From Caulobacter endophyticus (GTDB taxonomy: Bacteria > Pseudomonadota > Alphaproteobacteria > Caulobacterales > Caulobacteraceae), in contig NZ_QDKQ01000077.1 of assembly GCF_003116815.1 (NCBI RefSeq), positions 248,001-312,000 on the forward strand: a stretch of DNA of 64,000 bases, read 5' to 3'. The notes below the pieces were generated by a model that did no database searches, had not been told where the DNA came from, and was given only the letters and a program-made list of their open reading frames with translations. Made by a program: the position numbers and the translations under genes. Positions 42,554 through 51,684 of this stretch are shown here, one piece after another. The number at the start of each line of letters is the position of its first letter. Positions within the stretch are counted from its first letter, which is position 1.

Positions 42554-42784
42554 CTATTGGCAAGGCGCGGTTTCGCCGCTCTCGAAGTCGACGCGGAAGC
42601 AGTGCTCGACGCCGGTTTCGACGTCGCGGACCACGACCGACGCCTGGCCGTAGGAATCCACCTCCGGATGCCAGGCCTCCATGAAGGCCACAGCGGCCTC
42701 CTCGAACGTCTCCGCATCGACGCCATGGGCGTGGTCGCAGCCGTCGTGCAAGGCGTGGACGCGAAAGGTGCGGGTCTCGATCAT
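42554..42784 (-). CDS. small conserved hypothetical protein (76 aa)
   Basis: 76 aa from ATG 42784, preceded by GGAGG at a good distance; the frame opens a few codons earlier. Starts 'MIETRTFRVHALHDGCDHAHGVDAETFEEAAVAFMEAWHPEVD', ends 'VETGVEHCFRVDFESGETAPCQ'. Compact alpha/beta pattern with several His and Cys residues; I recall no function. It lies between a Pro-rich small gene and an MFS pump, all on the minus strand. Confidence 0.7.
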   Translation of the reverse strand: MIETRTFRVHALHDGCDHAHGVDAETFEEAAVAFMEAWHPEVDSYGQASVVVRDVETGVEHCFRVDFESGETAPCQ

Positions 42785-42877
42785 GGCGTTTCCTCCAGAC
42801 ATTCAACGCATGGCGAGCGCGGAGGATTCAACGCTCTTCCACGCGCGGCGTCCAGACCTCGCCCGGAACGTCCGCGG

Positions 42878-44389
42878 CTAGTCGTCGTCCCGGCGTCGGC
42901 CGCTGAGGTCGGCGCCGGCGTCGGGCGCGAACCGCCGGTTCCAGATCGTCGCCGAGGCCGAGATCGCCGTGACGATCAGGAAGGCCAGGGTGAAGTCCGC
43001 CAGCCGTGGGCCCGAATGGCCGCGTGCCAGCATGCCCAAGTGCAGGGCCAGCGCCCCGGCGCACACTCCCAGCGACAGCATCAGCTGCTGGAAGGTGGCG
43101 TAGAAGCTGGTCGCCGCGCTCATCCGCTCGGGCGGGATCTCGTCATAGGCGATGGTGTTGTAGGCGGTGAACTGGAACGACATGCAGAAGCCGCTGATCA
43201 TCAGTGTCAGAAAGATCAGCCAGGTCGGCCAACTGGGCCGGAATAGGCCGCAGACCGCATAGCCGGCGCTGGCCGCCAGCCCGCCGACGATCATGCTGTT
43301 GCGGAAACCAAAGCGGCGCAGGACGCGCGGGGCCAGGCTCTTCATCGCCAGCGAACCGATGGCGCCGGCGATTGTGATCGTGCCGCTGGCCGCCGCGGTC
43401 ATGCCAAAGCCCAGCTGCAGCATCAGCGGCAGCAGGAACGGCTGGGCGCCCTGGGTGATGCGGGTCAGCGAGCCGCCGATCACCGAAAGTCTGAAGGACG
43501 GCACGGCCATCAGCGACAGATCGAGGATCGGGTCGGCCCTTCGCTTGGCATGACGCAGGTAGAGACCGCCGGCGACCAGGCCCACGGCGATCAGCGCAAG
43601 GGCCATGGGCAGCTCGCCGTCGCGACTGGTCATTTCGAAGCCGAACAGCAGGCATCCCAGCGATACGCCCGACAACAGGAAGCCGACTGGATCTGCGCGC
43701 ACCGGTGTCTCGCCTCGCACCTCGTCGATGAACAGGGTGACCAGCGCGATGCCCAGGATCCCGATCGGGATGTTCAGGTAGAAGATCCAGCGCCAGTCCA
43801 GATAGGTGACGATGAAGCCGCCTATCGGCGGTCCCAGTATCGGGCCGATCAGGGCCGGGATGATCAGCCACGACATCGCCGAGACCATGTCCTGCTTGGC
43901 CACCGATCGCAGCAGCACCAGGCGTCCGATCGGGATCATCATCGCTCCGCCGACGCCCTGCAGGAAGCGGGCGAAGATCAGGAAGGGCAGGCTGGTCGCC
44001 TGGCCGCACAGCACCGAGCCGCCGACGAAGATGGCGATGGCCAGGCGGAACACGGTCTTGGAGCCGAAGCGGTCGGCCAGGCGTCCGCTGGCGGGAATGA
44101 AGATCGCCAGGGCCAGCAGATAGGCGGTGAGGGCCGAGCTCAGGCTAGTGGCGGGCACGCCGAAGTCGCGGGCCATGGTCGGCAAGGCCGTGGCCAGCAC
44201 CGTGGCGTCCATCTGCTCCATGAACAGCGCGCAGGCGATGATAACGGCGACCAGGCGATAGGGCGGCCGCTTGGCGGTGTCGATCTCGGGCGCGGCGGGC
44301 GCCCGGGTGACGCCGTCGGCGGCGGGCAGGATGCCGTCGCGGACCTCGGAATTGATCGAGGCCAGGCCGCGCCGTCTCAGCCTCGTCAC
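42878..44389 (-). CDS. MFS drug:H+ antiporter, DHA2/EmrB type
   Basis: 503 aa from GTG 44389, with AGGAG 8 nt upstream; the longer frame to 44485 has no such site. About 14 helices. 'FMEQMDATVLATALPTMARDFGV' in helix 1 (EmrB-type motif D1), 'SGRLADRFGSKTVFRLAIAIFVGGSVLCG' (motif A) and 'RFLQGVGGAMMIPIGRLVLLR' (motif B) are all present, as is 'IIPALIGPILGPPIGGFI' (motif C of antiporters). It probably exports toxic organic compounds. No membrane-fusion partner gene is adjacent, so it may act alone. Confidence 0.92.
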   Translation of the reverse strand: MTRLRRRGLASINSEVRDGILPAADGVTRAPAAPEIDTAKRPPYRLVAVIIACALFMEQMDATVLATALPTMARDFGVPATSLSSALTAYLLALAIFIPASGRLADRFGSKTVFRLAIAIFVGGSVLCGQATSLPFLIFARFLQGVGGAMMIPIGRLVLLRSVAKQDMVSAMSWLIIPALIGPILGPPIGGFIVTYLDWRWIFYLNIPIGILGIALVTLFIDEVRGETPVRADPVGFLLSGVSLGCLLFGFEMTSRDGELPMALALIAVGLVAGGLYLRHAKRRADPILDLSLMAVPSFRLSVIGGSLTRITQGAQPFLLPLMLQLGFGMTAAASGTITIAGAIGSLAMKSLAPRVLRRFGFRNSMIVGGLAASAGYAVCGLFRPSWPTWLIFLTLMISGFCMSFQFTAYNTIAYDEIPPERMSAATSFYATFQQLMLSLGVCAGALALHLGMLARGHSGPRLADFTLAFLIVTAISASATIWNRRFAPDAGADLSGRRRDDD

Positions 44390-44547
44390 GCACACGTCTC
44401 CTGAAGGACAGTCGTGGGCATCGCGGCGAGGAGGGGAAGGCTTGTGGGCACAGGCGGTCCTGGACGGTCGAACGGGCGGCCGCAAACTCGTGCGTAACGA
44501 CGAGCCCGGTCAAGTCGTCAGGCGGTGTCGGGCGAGGGAAGGGGGTT

Positions 44548-45612
44548 CTACGCCCCCAGCATGTTGCCGTAGCCGATGACGACGGTGGCGCCGACCAGCA
44601 GGGCCACGCCGGTCCAGACCATGTTGCGCACGGCGGGGCGGGCGTCCCTCCACTCCTTGAAGGCGAAGCCCCACAAGGTGCCGAAGATGATGATGCTGGC
44701 CATGTGCAGGGTCCAGCTGGAGAAGCCGAACTTGCCCATCTGGCTCTCGCCCATGGTGTAGAAGAAGAACTGGAAGTACCACGCCACGCCCGCCAGGGCG
44801 CTGAGCAGGTAGTTGGCCAGCAGCGGCGGCCGGTCCTCGGACTCCTTGCCGACGGTGCGGCCGATCCACTGTCCGGCGCTGCGGTTCTTGACGATCAGCA
44901 TGGCGCACCAGACGCCGTTGGTGATCAGGCCGCCGAACATGACCAGGCACAGCACCGGCAGGCCGGTCCACAGCGGGCCGGTGCCCGCCGCCGCCGAGAT
45001 CGCCTTGATCGGCTCGCCGGCCGCCAGGCCGAAGGCGAAGCAGGCCGACATGATCCCGGAGAAGATCGCCACGGCCAGGCCCTTCTTGAAGTCGAACTCG
45101 GCGACGGCCGCGCGCTTCGCCTCCGGCGACAGGTCGCCATCCTTCTTGGCGCCGGCCCAGGCCACGACGACGATGCCAGCGACGGTCATCAGCAGACCCA
45201 GCAGGATGATGCGGCCAGAAGTGGTGGTCAGCAGTGCGTCGGCGAAGGTCCCTCGCACGAGCGGCGGGATCAGCGTGCCGAAGACGGTGCAGAGGCCCAG
45301 CACCACGGCCATGCCCAATGAGAGGCCCAGATAGCGCATGGTCAGGCCGTAGGTCAGGCCGCCGAAGCCCCACAGCACGCCGAACAGGATGCACAGACCG
45401 GCGATGTGCGGGGGAACCTGACCCATCACGCCCAGAAGGTCGCGGGTCTGGAGCGAGGCGAAGAACCAGGGCGCAAACAGCCAGGAGAACACGCCCCCGG
45501 TCAGCCAGTAGATTTCCCACGACCAGCGGCGCACGCCGCGGAAGGGCACATAGAAACTGGCGGAGGCCAGGCCGCCTAGCCAATGGAAGAAAACGCCCAT
45601 AAGCGGATTCAT
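44548..45612 (-). CDS. rhaT: RhaT-like L-rhamnose:H+ symporter family permease
   Basis: 354 aa from ATG 45612 with GGGAG upstream; about ten helices. 'MNPLMGVFFHWLGGLASASFYVPFRGVRRWSWEIYWLTGGVFSWLFAPWF' and 'GQVPPHIAGLCILFGVLWGFGGLTYGLTMRYLGLSLGMAVVLGLCTVFGTLIPPL' match RhaT closely. It should import L-rhamnose or a similar 6-deoxyhexose. It is divergent from a TonB-dependent receptor (45882) across 269 bp, suggesting joint control and that the receptor handles a rhamnose-containing compound. Confidence 0.88.
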   Translation of the reverse strand: MNPLMGVFFHWLGGLASASFYVPFRGVRRWSWEIYWLTGGVFSWLFAPWFFASLQTRDLLGVMGQVPPHIAGLCILFGVLWGFGGLTYGLTMRYLGLSLGMAVVLGLCTVFGTLIPPLVRGTFADALLTTTSGRIILLGLLMTVAGIVVVAWAGAKKDGDLSPEAKRAAVAEFDFKKGLAVAIFSGIMSACFAFGLAAGEPIKAISAAAGTGPLWTGLPVLCLVMFGGLITNGVWCAMLIVKNRSAGQWIGRTVGKESEDRPPLLANYLLSALAGVAWYFQFFFYTMGESQMGKFGFSSWTLHMASIIIFGTLWGFAFKEWRDARPAVRNMVWTGVALLVGATVVIGYGNMLGA

Positions 45613-45794
45613 TGGCGTCAACTCCCATATATCAGAATGATTTTCTAATTATTGGGATCATCGCGACCGAGCGCGGCTTTGTCAACGAACCGGCCCGAGC
45701 GTCGCCGCAAGGACACGGTTCAGGACGTTTCTTTCCGGAAACACTGTGTGGCGCTCGACATGCGCACGATTTCGCGGTTATCGTCCCGATTATA

Positions 45795-45807
45795 GGGAAT
45801 TAATCCC
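45795..45807. promoter_or_regulatory. operator-like dyad GGGAATTAATCCC in rhaT/receptor gap
   Basis: Imperfect palindrome (one mismatched pair). It overlaps a second dyad on its left (TCCC-GATTATA-GGGA, 45784-45798) and adjoins CCCATAATAT. A related string CTCCCATATAT lies at 45622-45632 next to rhaT. AT-rich dyads in a GC-rich genome suggest regulator binding; the regulator is unknown. Confidence 0.45.
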
Positions 45808-45881
45808 ATAATATGAAATTTGTCGACCTTGGCGTCACCGGATGGCCCTGAGCAACGACAAGTCGCAACTGGAGAGGAAAC

Positions 45882-48674
45882 ATGAAGACCACCATCAGCG
45901 CCCAGCTGCGGGCCAGCGCCTCGCGCCTTGCCGTCGCGGCCGTCCTGCTTTCGGCCCCCGCCATCGCCCACGCCCAGGCCGCGCCGGCCGCCGGCCAGAC
46001 CGTCGAGCCCGACGCCGTCGAGGAAATCGTCGTCACCGGCATCCGCGCCTCGCTGCGCAGCGCCATGGACGTCAAGCGCAACTCGCTGCAGGTGGTCGAC
46101 ACCATCTCGGCCGAGGACATCGGCGACTTCCCCGACAAGAACCTCTCCGAAGCCCTGCAACGGGTGACCGGCGTGCAGATCAGCCGCCAGGACGGCGAAG
46201 GCCGCGGCGTCAGCATCCGCGGCGCCGATCCCAGCCTCAACCGCGTCGAGATCAACGGCTCGTCGGCCCTCTCGCTGACGGTCGGCGGCGGCGACCGCGC
46301 AGTCGACTTCCGCGATATTCCCGTCGAGTTCGTCTCGCGCCTGGACGTGGTCAAGTCGCCGACGGCCGACATGGCCGAAGGCGGCATCGGCGGCACCGTG
46401 CGGGTCATCACCCGCCGGCCGTTCGACAGCAAGAAGCCCTTCGTCGCCGGCTCGGTGCAGGGCGTCTACTCGAACCTCGCCAAGGAATACGACCCCAAGC
46501 TGGCCCTGATCGGCAGCCGCACCTTCTTCGGCGACACCCTGGGCGTCCTGCTGTCGGGCACCTGGGAGAACCGTCACCTCAACAGCAACAACGCCCGCAC
46601 CACCGGCTGGATTCGCCGGGCCGCCACGGCCACCGGCGCCGGCGCGACCCCGGGACGCAGCACCGACGTCAATGGCGACGGCACGCTGGACTGGATCCCC
46701 GAGATCCCGCGCCTGATCATCGACCGCCGCGAGACCGAGCGCAAAGCGTTGAGCAGCGTCGTGGAATGGCGTCCGAACGATAGCTTCAAGGCCTATTTCG
46801 ACGCCACCTACGCCACCGCCAAGGAAGAGGTGAACAGCTCGTTCCTGCAACTGGGGGCATCGGGCGGCCTGATCGACTACAGCAAGACCACGCTAGGCGC
46901 CGACAACACGGTCAATCACATCGAGCTGACCAGCAGCACGGCCTTCCCGATGGACCTGGCCTACCGCAACATCCTGGGCGATCTGGAGCGCACCCAGTAC
47001 ACCACGGCCCTGGGCGGTGAGTGGAAGGTCGGCCAGTGGGTGTTCGACGCCCGCCTCGACTACTCCAACGCCGAGGTCCAGAACAACGAGATCAACTCGA
47101 CCGCCACGGTGTTCGGCGTGCCGCGCGCCGTCGTCGACTACACCGGCGGCCAGCGGGCTCCGAACTTCTCGTTCCCGGGCCTGGACGTCACCACCGGCCA
47201 GGGCGTCAACCGCATCGATGCGCTGTTCAATCCCCGGAACAACACCTCCGAGGAGACGGCCCAGCAGTTCAACGTCACCTACAAGCCGAACATCGCCTGG
47301 CTGACCTCGATCAAGGCCGGCATCCAGGGCCGTCAGTTCGAGACCGACCAGATCCTCTACCAGCGCACCACGCGCCTGACCTGCCGCGGCGACACCAGCA
47401 GCGGCGCGATCATCGCCGTGGCCGCCCCGTGCGCGACCCTCGAGACGATCGTCAACACCAACTCGGTGGTCAACAGCATCCCGTTCTTCAAGACCGGCGA
47501 CCTGGGCTATTCGGGCGGCATCCGCCAGTGGAACGACAACACCATGGCCACCTACGCCGCCACCCTGGCGACGGCGGGCCTGGTCAACGACGTCTACGCG
47601 GTCAACCCGAACGCCAATACTGCCCAGAATGCAGGCGGCCCGGGCAGCTTCCAGGCCTTCCTCGATACCTGGTCGGTCGAGGAGAAGACCAAGAGCGGCT
47701 ACGTCCAGGCCAATTTCGACTTCCAGGATCTGCCCGTCCGCGTCAGCGGCTCGCTCGGCGTGCGCGTCGTCGACACCCAGACCACCTCGACGGGCTACAA
47801 CCGCGTCCAGAGCGGCAGCACGGTGAACTTCGTGCAGGCCTCGCAGGACGGCGGCTACACCAAGACCCTGCCGTCACTGAATCTGCGCTTCGAGCTGATC
47901 CCCGGCACGCTGATCGGCCGCGCCGCCGCCAGCAAGGTGATGGCCCGCGCCGCGCCGGCCCAGCTGGCCCTGCGCCGCAGCATCGACGTCGTCGGCCTGA
48001 CGGGCTCGCGCGGCAATCCCGACCTGCAGCCCTTCGAGGCCACGGCCTACGACGCAGGCCTGGAATGGTACTTCGCCAAGGACAGCTTCATCTCGGCGAC
48101 CTACTTCCGGAAGGAGATTTCGTCCTTCATCATCAACCAGGCCTCGGCCGAGGTGATCGACGGCACGACCTACAACATCACCCGTCCCGTCAACGGCACC
48201 GACGCGGTGACGATCAACGGCCTGGAAATCGGCGGCCAGTACGCCTTCGACTTCCTGCCCGCGCCGTTCGACGGCTTCGGCGTCCTGGCCAACTACACCT
48301 ACCAGAAGGACCAGGGCTTCAAGGGCACGAACCTTTTGACCGGCGAGATCCTGCCGTTCCCGGGCCTGTCTCGTAAGAGCTACAACGTCTCGCTCTACTA
48401 TGAGAACGAGAAGTTCAGCGCCCGCGCCTCGTACAACTGGCGCGACCAGTGGCTGATCACGGCCGCCGGCCGCGGCAGCCTGCCGGAATTCAACGAGGCC
48501 TACGGCTCGCTGGACGCCTCAGCCAGCTACAACATCAACGACAACTTCACGGTCTTCCTCGAGGGCGTGAACCTGACCGACGAAGTGCGGATCGAGAACA
48601 ACAACGCCGTTCGCCGCATCGGCAACGAGACCTTCGGCTCGCGCGTGTTCTTCGGCGTCCGCGCGAAGTTCTAG
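45882..48674 (+). CDS. TonB-dependent outer-membrane receptor (divergent from rhaT)
   Basis: 930 aa, signal peptide 1-31 ('AIAHAQ'). Opening 'EEIVVTGIRASLRSAMDVKRNSLQVVDTISAEDIGDFPDKNLSEALQRVTGVQISRQ' is the oligosaccharide-type plug. It continues 'VSIRGADPSLNRVEINGSSALS' and 'RLDVVKSPTADMAEGGIGGTVRVITRRPFD', and the barrel ends 'GSRVFFGVRAKF'. No STN domain. GGAGAGGAAA lies upstream. The divergent RhaT-like permease suggests a rhamnose-bearing ligand, though neither partner proves it. Confidence 0.93.
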   Translation: MKTTISAQLRASASRLAVAAVLLSAPAIAHAQAAPAAGQTVEPDAVEEIVVTGIRASLRSAMDVKRNSLQVVDTISAEDIGDFPDKNLSEALQRVTGVQISRQDGEGRGVSIRGADPSLNRVEINGSSALSLTVGGGDRAVDFRDIPVEFVSRLDVVKSPTADMAEGGIGGTVRVITRRPFDSKKPFVAGSVQGVYSNLAKEYDPKLALIGSRTFFGDTLGVLLSGTWENRHLNSNNARTTGWIRRAATATGAGATPGRSTDVNGDGTLDWIPEIPRLIIDRRETERKALSSVVEWRPNDSFKAYFDATYATAKEEVNSSFLQLGASGGLIDYSKTTLGADNTVNHIELTSSTAFPMDLAYRNILGDLERTQYTTALGGEWKVGQWVFDARLDYSNAEVQNNEINSTATVFGVPRAVVDYTGGQRAPNFSFPGLDVTTGQGVNRIDALFNPRNNTSEETAQQFNVTYKPNIAWLTSIKAGIQGRQFETDQILYQRTTRLTCRGDTSSGAIIAVAAPCATLETIVNTNSVVNSIPFFKTGDLGYSGGIRQWNDNTMATYAATLATAGLVNDVYAVNPNANTAQNAGGPGSFQAFLDTWSVEEKTKSGYVQANFDFQDLPVRVSGSLGVRVVDTQTTSTGYNRVQSGSTVNFVQASQDGGYTKTLPSLNLRFELIPGTLIGRAAASKVMARAAPAQLALRRSIDVVGLTGSRGNPDLQPFEATAYDAGLEWYFAKDSFISATYFRKEISSFIINQASAEVIDGTTYNITRPVNGTDAVTINGLEIGGQYAFDFLPAPFDGFGVLANYTYQKDQGFKGTNLLTGEILPFPGLSRKSYNVSLYYENEKFSARASYNWRDQWLITAAGRGSLPEFNEAYGSLDASASYNINDNFTVFLEGVNLTDEVRIENNNAVRRIGNETFGSRVFFGVRAKF

Positions 48675-48687
48675 GGCAAAGCGACGA

Positions 48688-49584
48688 TCAGCCCGGCTCG
48701 GTCAGCTTCAGGAAGTTGGCCAGGGTCGGGCTGATCTCGCCCTTGCGCCAGGCCAGGCCCGTCTCCAGCTCGGGGGCGGCGCCGGCCAGCGGCACATAGG
48801 TGACGCCCGTGCGCGCCAGGTTGCGCAGCGAGGCGGGAACGAGCGCCACGCCCAGTCCGCTCGACACCAGGCTGATGATTGTCTGCATCTGGATGGCTTC
48901 CTGGGCGATGCGCGCTTCGCCGCCCAGCAGACGGTAGTGGCCGGTGACCAGGTCGTGGAAGTTGGGTGCCACATGCTTTGGAAACAGGATCAGCGGCGAG
49001 GCCAGCAGTTCGTCGGCCGACAGCACCGCGTCGCTGGCGATGCGTCCCTCGTCGATCCAGGCGGTGGGCACGGCCGCCACCAGCGGCTCGCGCAGCAGCC
49101 GTCGGTAGGAGAGGGCGGCGGGCAGGGGCTGGTCGGTCGGCGGGATGATGATGCCCGCGTGCCGCTCGCCCTCGACCAGGGCCGGCAACTGCACGTCGCT
49201 GGTGGCTTCGAACAGGCGGATCTCCACCTCCGGATAGGCCTGCGAATAGCGCCGCACCAGCGAGGGCAGCACGCTGTAGTCGGCGGTGCTGACGAACGAC
49301 AGCGCCAGGAAGCCGCTCTGGCCGTCGCGCATGCGCCGCGCCGCGCCCGGCAGGGCGTCCAGCGCTGCCAGCGCCTCTTGGACCTGCGGCAGCCACTGCT
49401 CGCCCAGCGGCGTCAGCCGCACGTTGCGCTTGGTGCGCACGAACAGCGCCGCGCCCAGTTCCTTCTCCAGCGCCATGATCGACTGGCTGAGCGGCGGCTG
49501 GGTCATGCGCAGCCGCTCGGCGGCCCGGCCGAAATGCAGCGTCTCGGCCACGGCGGCGAAATGACGAAATTGCCGGACGTCCAT
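48688..49584 (-). CDS. LysR-family transcriptional regulator
   Basis: 298 aa, standard LysR size. N-terminal helix-turn-helix 'MDVRQFRHFAAVAETLHFGRAAERLRMTQPPLSQSIMALEKELGAALFVRTKRNVRLTPLG', then the two-lobed effector domain ('LALSFVSTADYSVLPSLVRRYSQAYPEVEIRLFEATSDVQ', 'ISLVSSGLGVALVPASL'). It is divergent from ilvD with 96 bp between, an AT-rich gap with repeated TTAATATAT-like strings where a LysR protein could bind, so ilvD is its likely target. It converges on the receptor gene ending at 48674. Confidence 0.93.
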   Translation of the reverse strand: MDVRQFRHFAAVAETLHFGRAAERLRMTQPPLSQSIMALEKELGAALFVRTKRNVRLTPLGEQWLPQVQEALAALDALPGAARRMRDGQSGFLALSFVSTADYSVLPSLVRRYSQAYPEVEIRLFEATSDVQLPALVEGERHAGIIIPPTDQPLPAALSYRRLLREPLVAAVPTAWIDEGRIASDAVLSADELLASPLILFPKHVAPNFHDLVTGHYRLLGGEARIAQEAIQMQTIISLVSSGLGVALVPASLRNLARTGVTYVPLAGAAPELETGLAWRKGEISPTLANFLKLTEPG

Positions 49585-49680
49585 CTAATATCTCGTGCGA
49601 CTTAATGATCGCCTTTTAATATATTTTGCTCGCGCGGTCAGCGGCGGTAATAACCCCACAGCCGACACTGAGATTTTCCC

Positions 49681-51537
49681 ATGCCTCCTTATCGTTCACG
49701 CACCTCCACCCATGGCCGCAACATGGCCGGCGCCCGCGGCCTGTGGCGCGCCACCGGCATGAAGGACAGCGACTTCGGCAAGCCGATCATCGCCGTGGCC
49801 AACAGCTTCACCCAGTTCGTTCCGGGCCACGTGCACCTGAAGGACCTGGGCCAGCTTGTCGCCCGTGAGATCGAGGCCGCCGGGGGCGTGGCCAAGGAAT
49901 TCAACACCATCGCCGTCGACGACGGCATCGCCATGGGCCACGGCGGCATGCTGTATTCGCTGCCCAGCCGCGAGCTGATCGCCGACGCGGTCGAATACAT
50001 GGTCAACGCCCACTGCGCCGACGCGATCGTCTGCATCTCCAACTGCGACAAGATCACGCCGGGCATGCTGATGGCCGCCATGCGCCTGAACATCCCGGTG
50101 GTCTTTGTCTCGGGCGGTCCGATGGAGGCCGGCAAGGTGCAGATCAAGGGCGCGATCCGCTCGCTCGACCTGGTCGACGCCATGGTCGTCGCCGCTGACG
50201 ACAAATATACCGACGAAGAAGTCGAGGCGATCGAGAAGGCCGCTTGCCCGACCTGCGGCTCGTGCTCGGGCATGTTCACCGCAAACTCGATGAACTGCCT
50301 GACCGAAGCCCTGGGCCTGTCGCTGCCCGGCAACGGCTCGGTGCTGGCCACCCACGCCGACCGCGAAGCCCTGTTCAAGGAAGCCGGCCGCCTGATCGTC
50401 GATCTCTGCCAGCGCTGGTACGAGCAGGAGGACGTCACGGCCCTGCCGCGCGGCATCGCCACGCGCGAGGCGTTCGAGAACGCCATGAGCCTGGACATCG
50501 CCATGGGCGGCTCGACCAACACCGTGCTACACCTCTTGGCGGCGGCCAGCGAGGGCGGCGTCGAGTTCTCGATGGCCGACATCGACCGCCTGTCGCGCCG
50601 CGTGCCCTGCCTGTCGAAGGTGGCGCCGGCCAAGGCCGACGTGCACATGGAGGACGTCCACCGCGCCGGCGGCGTGCCCGCCATCCTGGGCGAGTTGGAG
50701 AAGGGCGGCCTGATCGACGCCAGCCAGCCTACCGTCCACGCCGCCACCATGGCCGAGTCCCTGGCCCGATGGGATATCGGCCGCACCAACAGCGGCACGG
50801 CCCAGGAGTTCTTCCGCGCCGCGCCCGGCGGCAAACCGACCCAGGTCGCTTTCAGCCAGGCCGCCCGCTGGGAAGAGCTGGACCTGGACCGCGAGAAGGG
50901 CGTCATCCGCTCGGTCGAGCACCCGTTCTCCAAGGATGGGGGCCTGGCCGTCCTGTTCGGCAATCTCGCCCCGGAAGGCTGCATCGTGAAGACGGCAGGG
51001 GTCGACGAGTCGATCCTGACCTTCCGCGGCACGGCCCGCGTGTTCGAGAGCCAGGAAGACGCCGTCAGCGGCATCCTGGGCGGCAAGGTCACGGCTGGCG
51101 AGGTCGTGGTCATTCGCTACGAAGGCCCCAAGGGCGGGCCGGGCATGCAGGAGATGCTGTACCCGACCACCTACCTGAAATCGAAGGGACTGGGCGCGGC
51201 CTGCGCCCTGATCACCGACGGCCGCTTCTCGGGCGGCACTTCGGGCCTGTCGATCGGCCACGTCTCGCCTGAAGCCGGCGAAGGCGGCCTGATCGCCCTG
51301 GTCGAGACCGGCGACAGCATCCTGATCGATATTCCCAATCGCGGCATCCAGCTGGAAGTCTCCGAGACGGTCCTTGCCGAGCGCCATGCCGCCCAGCTAG
51401 CCCGGGGCAAGGACGCCTGGAAGCCGAAGGATCGCAAGCGCGAGGTTTCGCCCGCCCTGCGCGCCTACGCGGCCATGACCACCAACGCCGCCCGTGGCGC
51501 GGTGCGCGACGTCAGCCAGGTCGAGCGCCAGAACTAG
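49681..51537 (+). CDS. ilvD: dihydroxy-acid dehydratase
   Basis: 618 aa, the length of the Escherichia-type enzyme. It converts 2,3-dihydroxy-3-methyl acids to 2-keto acids in valine, isoleucine and pantothenate synthesis. Cluster ligands and active site are visible: Asp81 ('[10 protein letters not shown]'), Cys122 and Lys124 ('[12 protein letters not shown]'), Cys195 ('[19 protein letters not shown]'), and the C-terminal '[21 protein letters not shown]'. I favour IlvD over the related phosphogluconate or sugar-acid dehydratases because of '[27 protein letters not shown]' at the start. Probably controlled by the divergent LysR gene. Confidence 0.93.
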   Translation: MPPYRSRTSTHGRNMAGARGLWRATGMKDSDFGKPIIAVANSFTQFVPGHVHLKDLGQLVAREIEAAGGVAKEFNTIAVDDGIAMGHGGMLYSLPSRELIADAVEYMVNAHCADAIVCISNCDKITPGMLMAAMRLNIPVVFVSGGPMEAGKVQIKGAIRSLDLVDAMVVAADDKYTDEEVEAIEKAACPTCGSCSGMFTANSMNCLTEALGLSLPGNGSVLATHADREALFKEAGRLIVDLCQRWYEQEDVTALPRGIATREAFENAMSLDIAMGGSTNTVLHLLAAASEGGVEFSMADIDRLSRRVPCLSKVAPAKADVHMEDVHRAGGVPAILGELEKGGLIDASQPTVHAATMAESLARWDIGRTNSGTAQEFFRAAPGGKPTQVAFSQAARWEELDLDREKGVIRSVEHPFSKDGGLAVLFGNLAPEGCIVKTAGVDESILTFRGTARVFESQEDAVSGILGGKVTAGEVVVIRYEGPKGGPGMQEMLYPTTYLKSKGLGAACALITDGRFSGGTSGLSIGHVSPEAGEGGLIALVETGDSILIDIPNRGIQLEVSETVLAERHAAQLARGKDAWKPKDRKREVSPALRAYAAMTTNAARGAVRDVSQVERQN

Positions 51538-51543
51538 GACGGA

Positions 51544-51575
51544 GCGCGGCCGGGTTCGCCAGGGCTCGGCCGCGC
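51544..51575 (+). terminator. hairpin after ilvD
   Basis: Perfect 9-bp stem GCGCGGCCG/CGGCCGCGC (51544-51552 with 51567-51575), loop about 14 nt. A T run (TTTTT) comes only about 15 nt later, so termination efficiency is uncertain. Confidence 0.5.
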
Positions 51576-51684
51576 AATCCTGGGGTGAGTTTTTCTGCCC
51601 GCGCGGCGAGAATATCGGTCGTGCGGAGGAGGGCAGGACGGGTCAGGTTTTCGGCATCGACGTAAAAAGCTTCAGGAGAAGCCG

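Noticed and set aside
49681-51537. Phosphogluconate dehydratase or sugar-acid dehydratase
   Set aside because: Length, start sequence and cluster motifs match IlvD better, and there are no sugar-acid genes beside it.
51576-51684. SAM-II riboswitch upstream of metY
   Set aside because: Such elements are common before this gene in alphaproteobacteria, but I could not fit the pseudoknot: the only TAAAAAG-like string near the start lacks the pairing arms.
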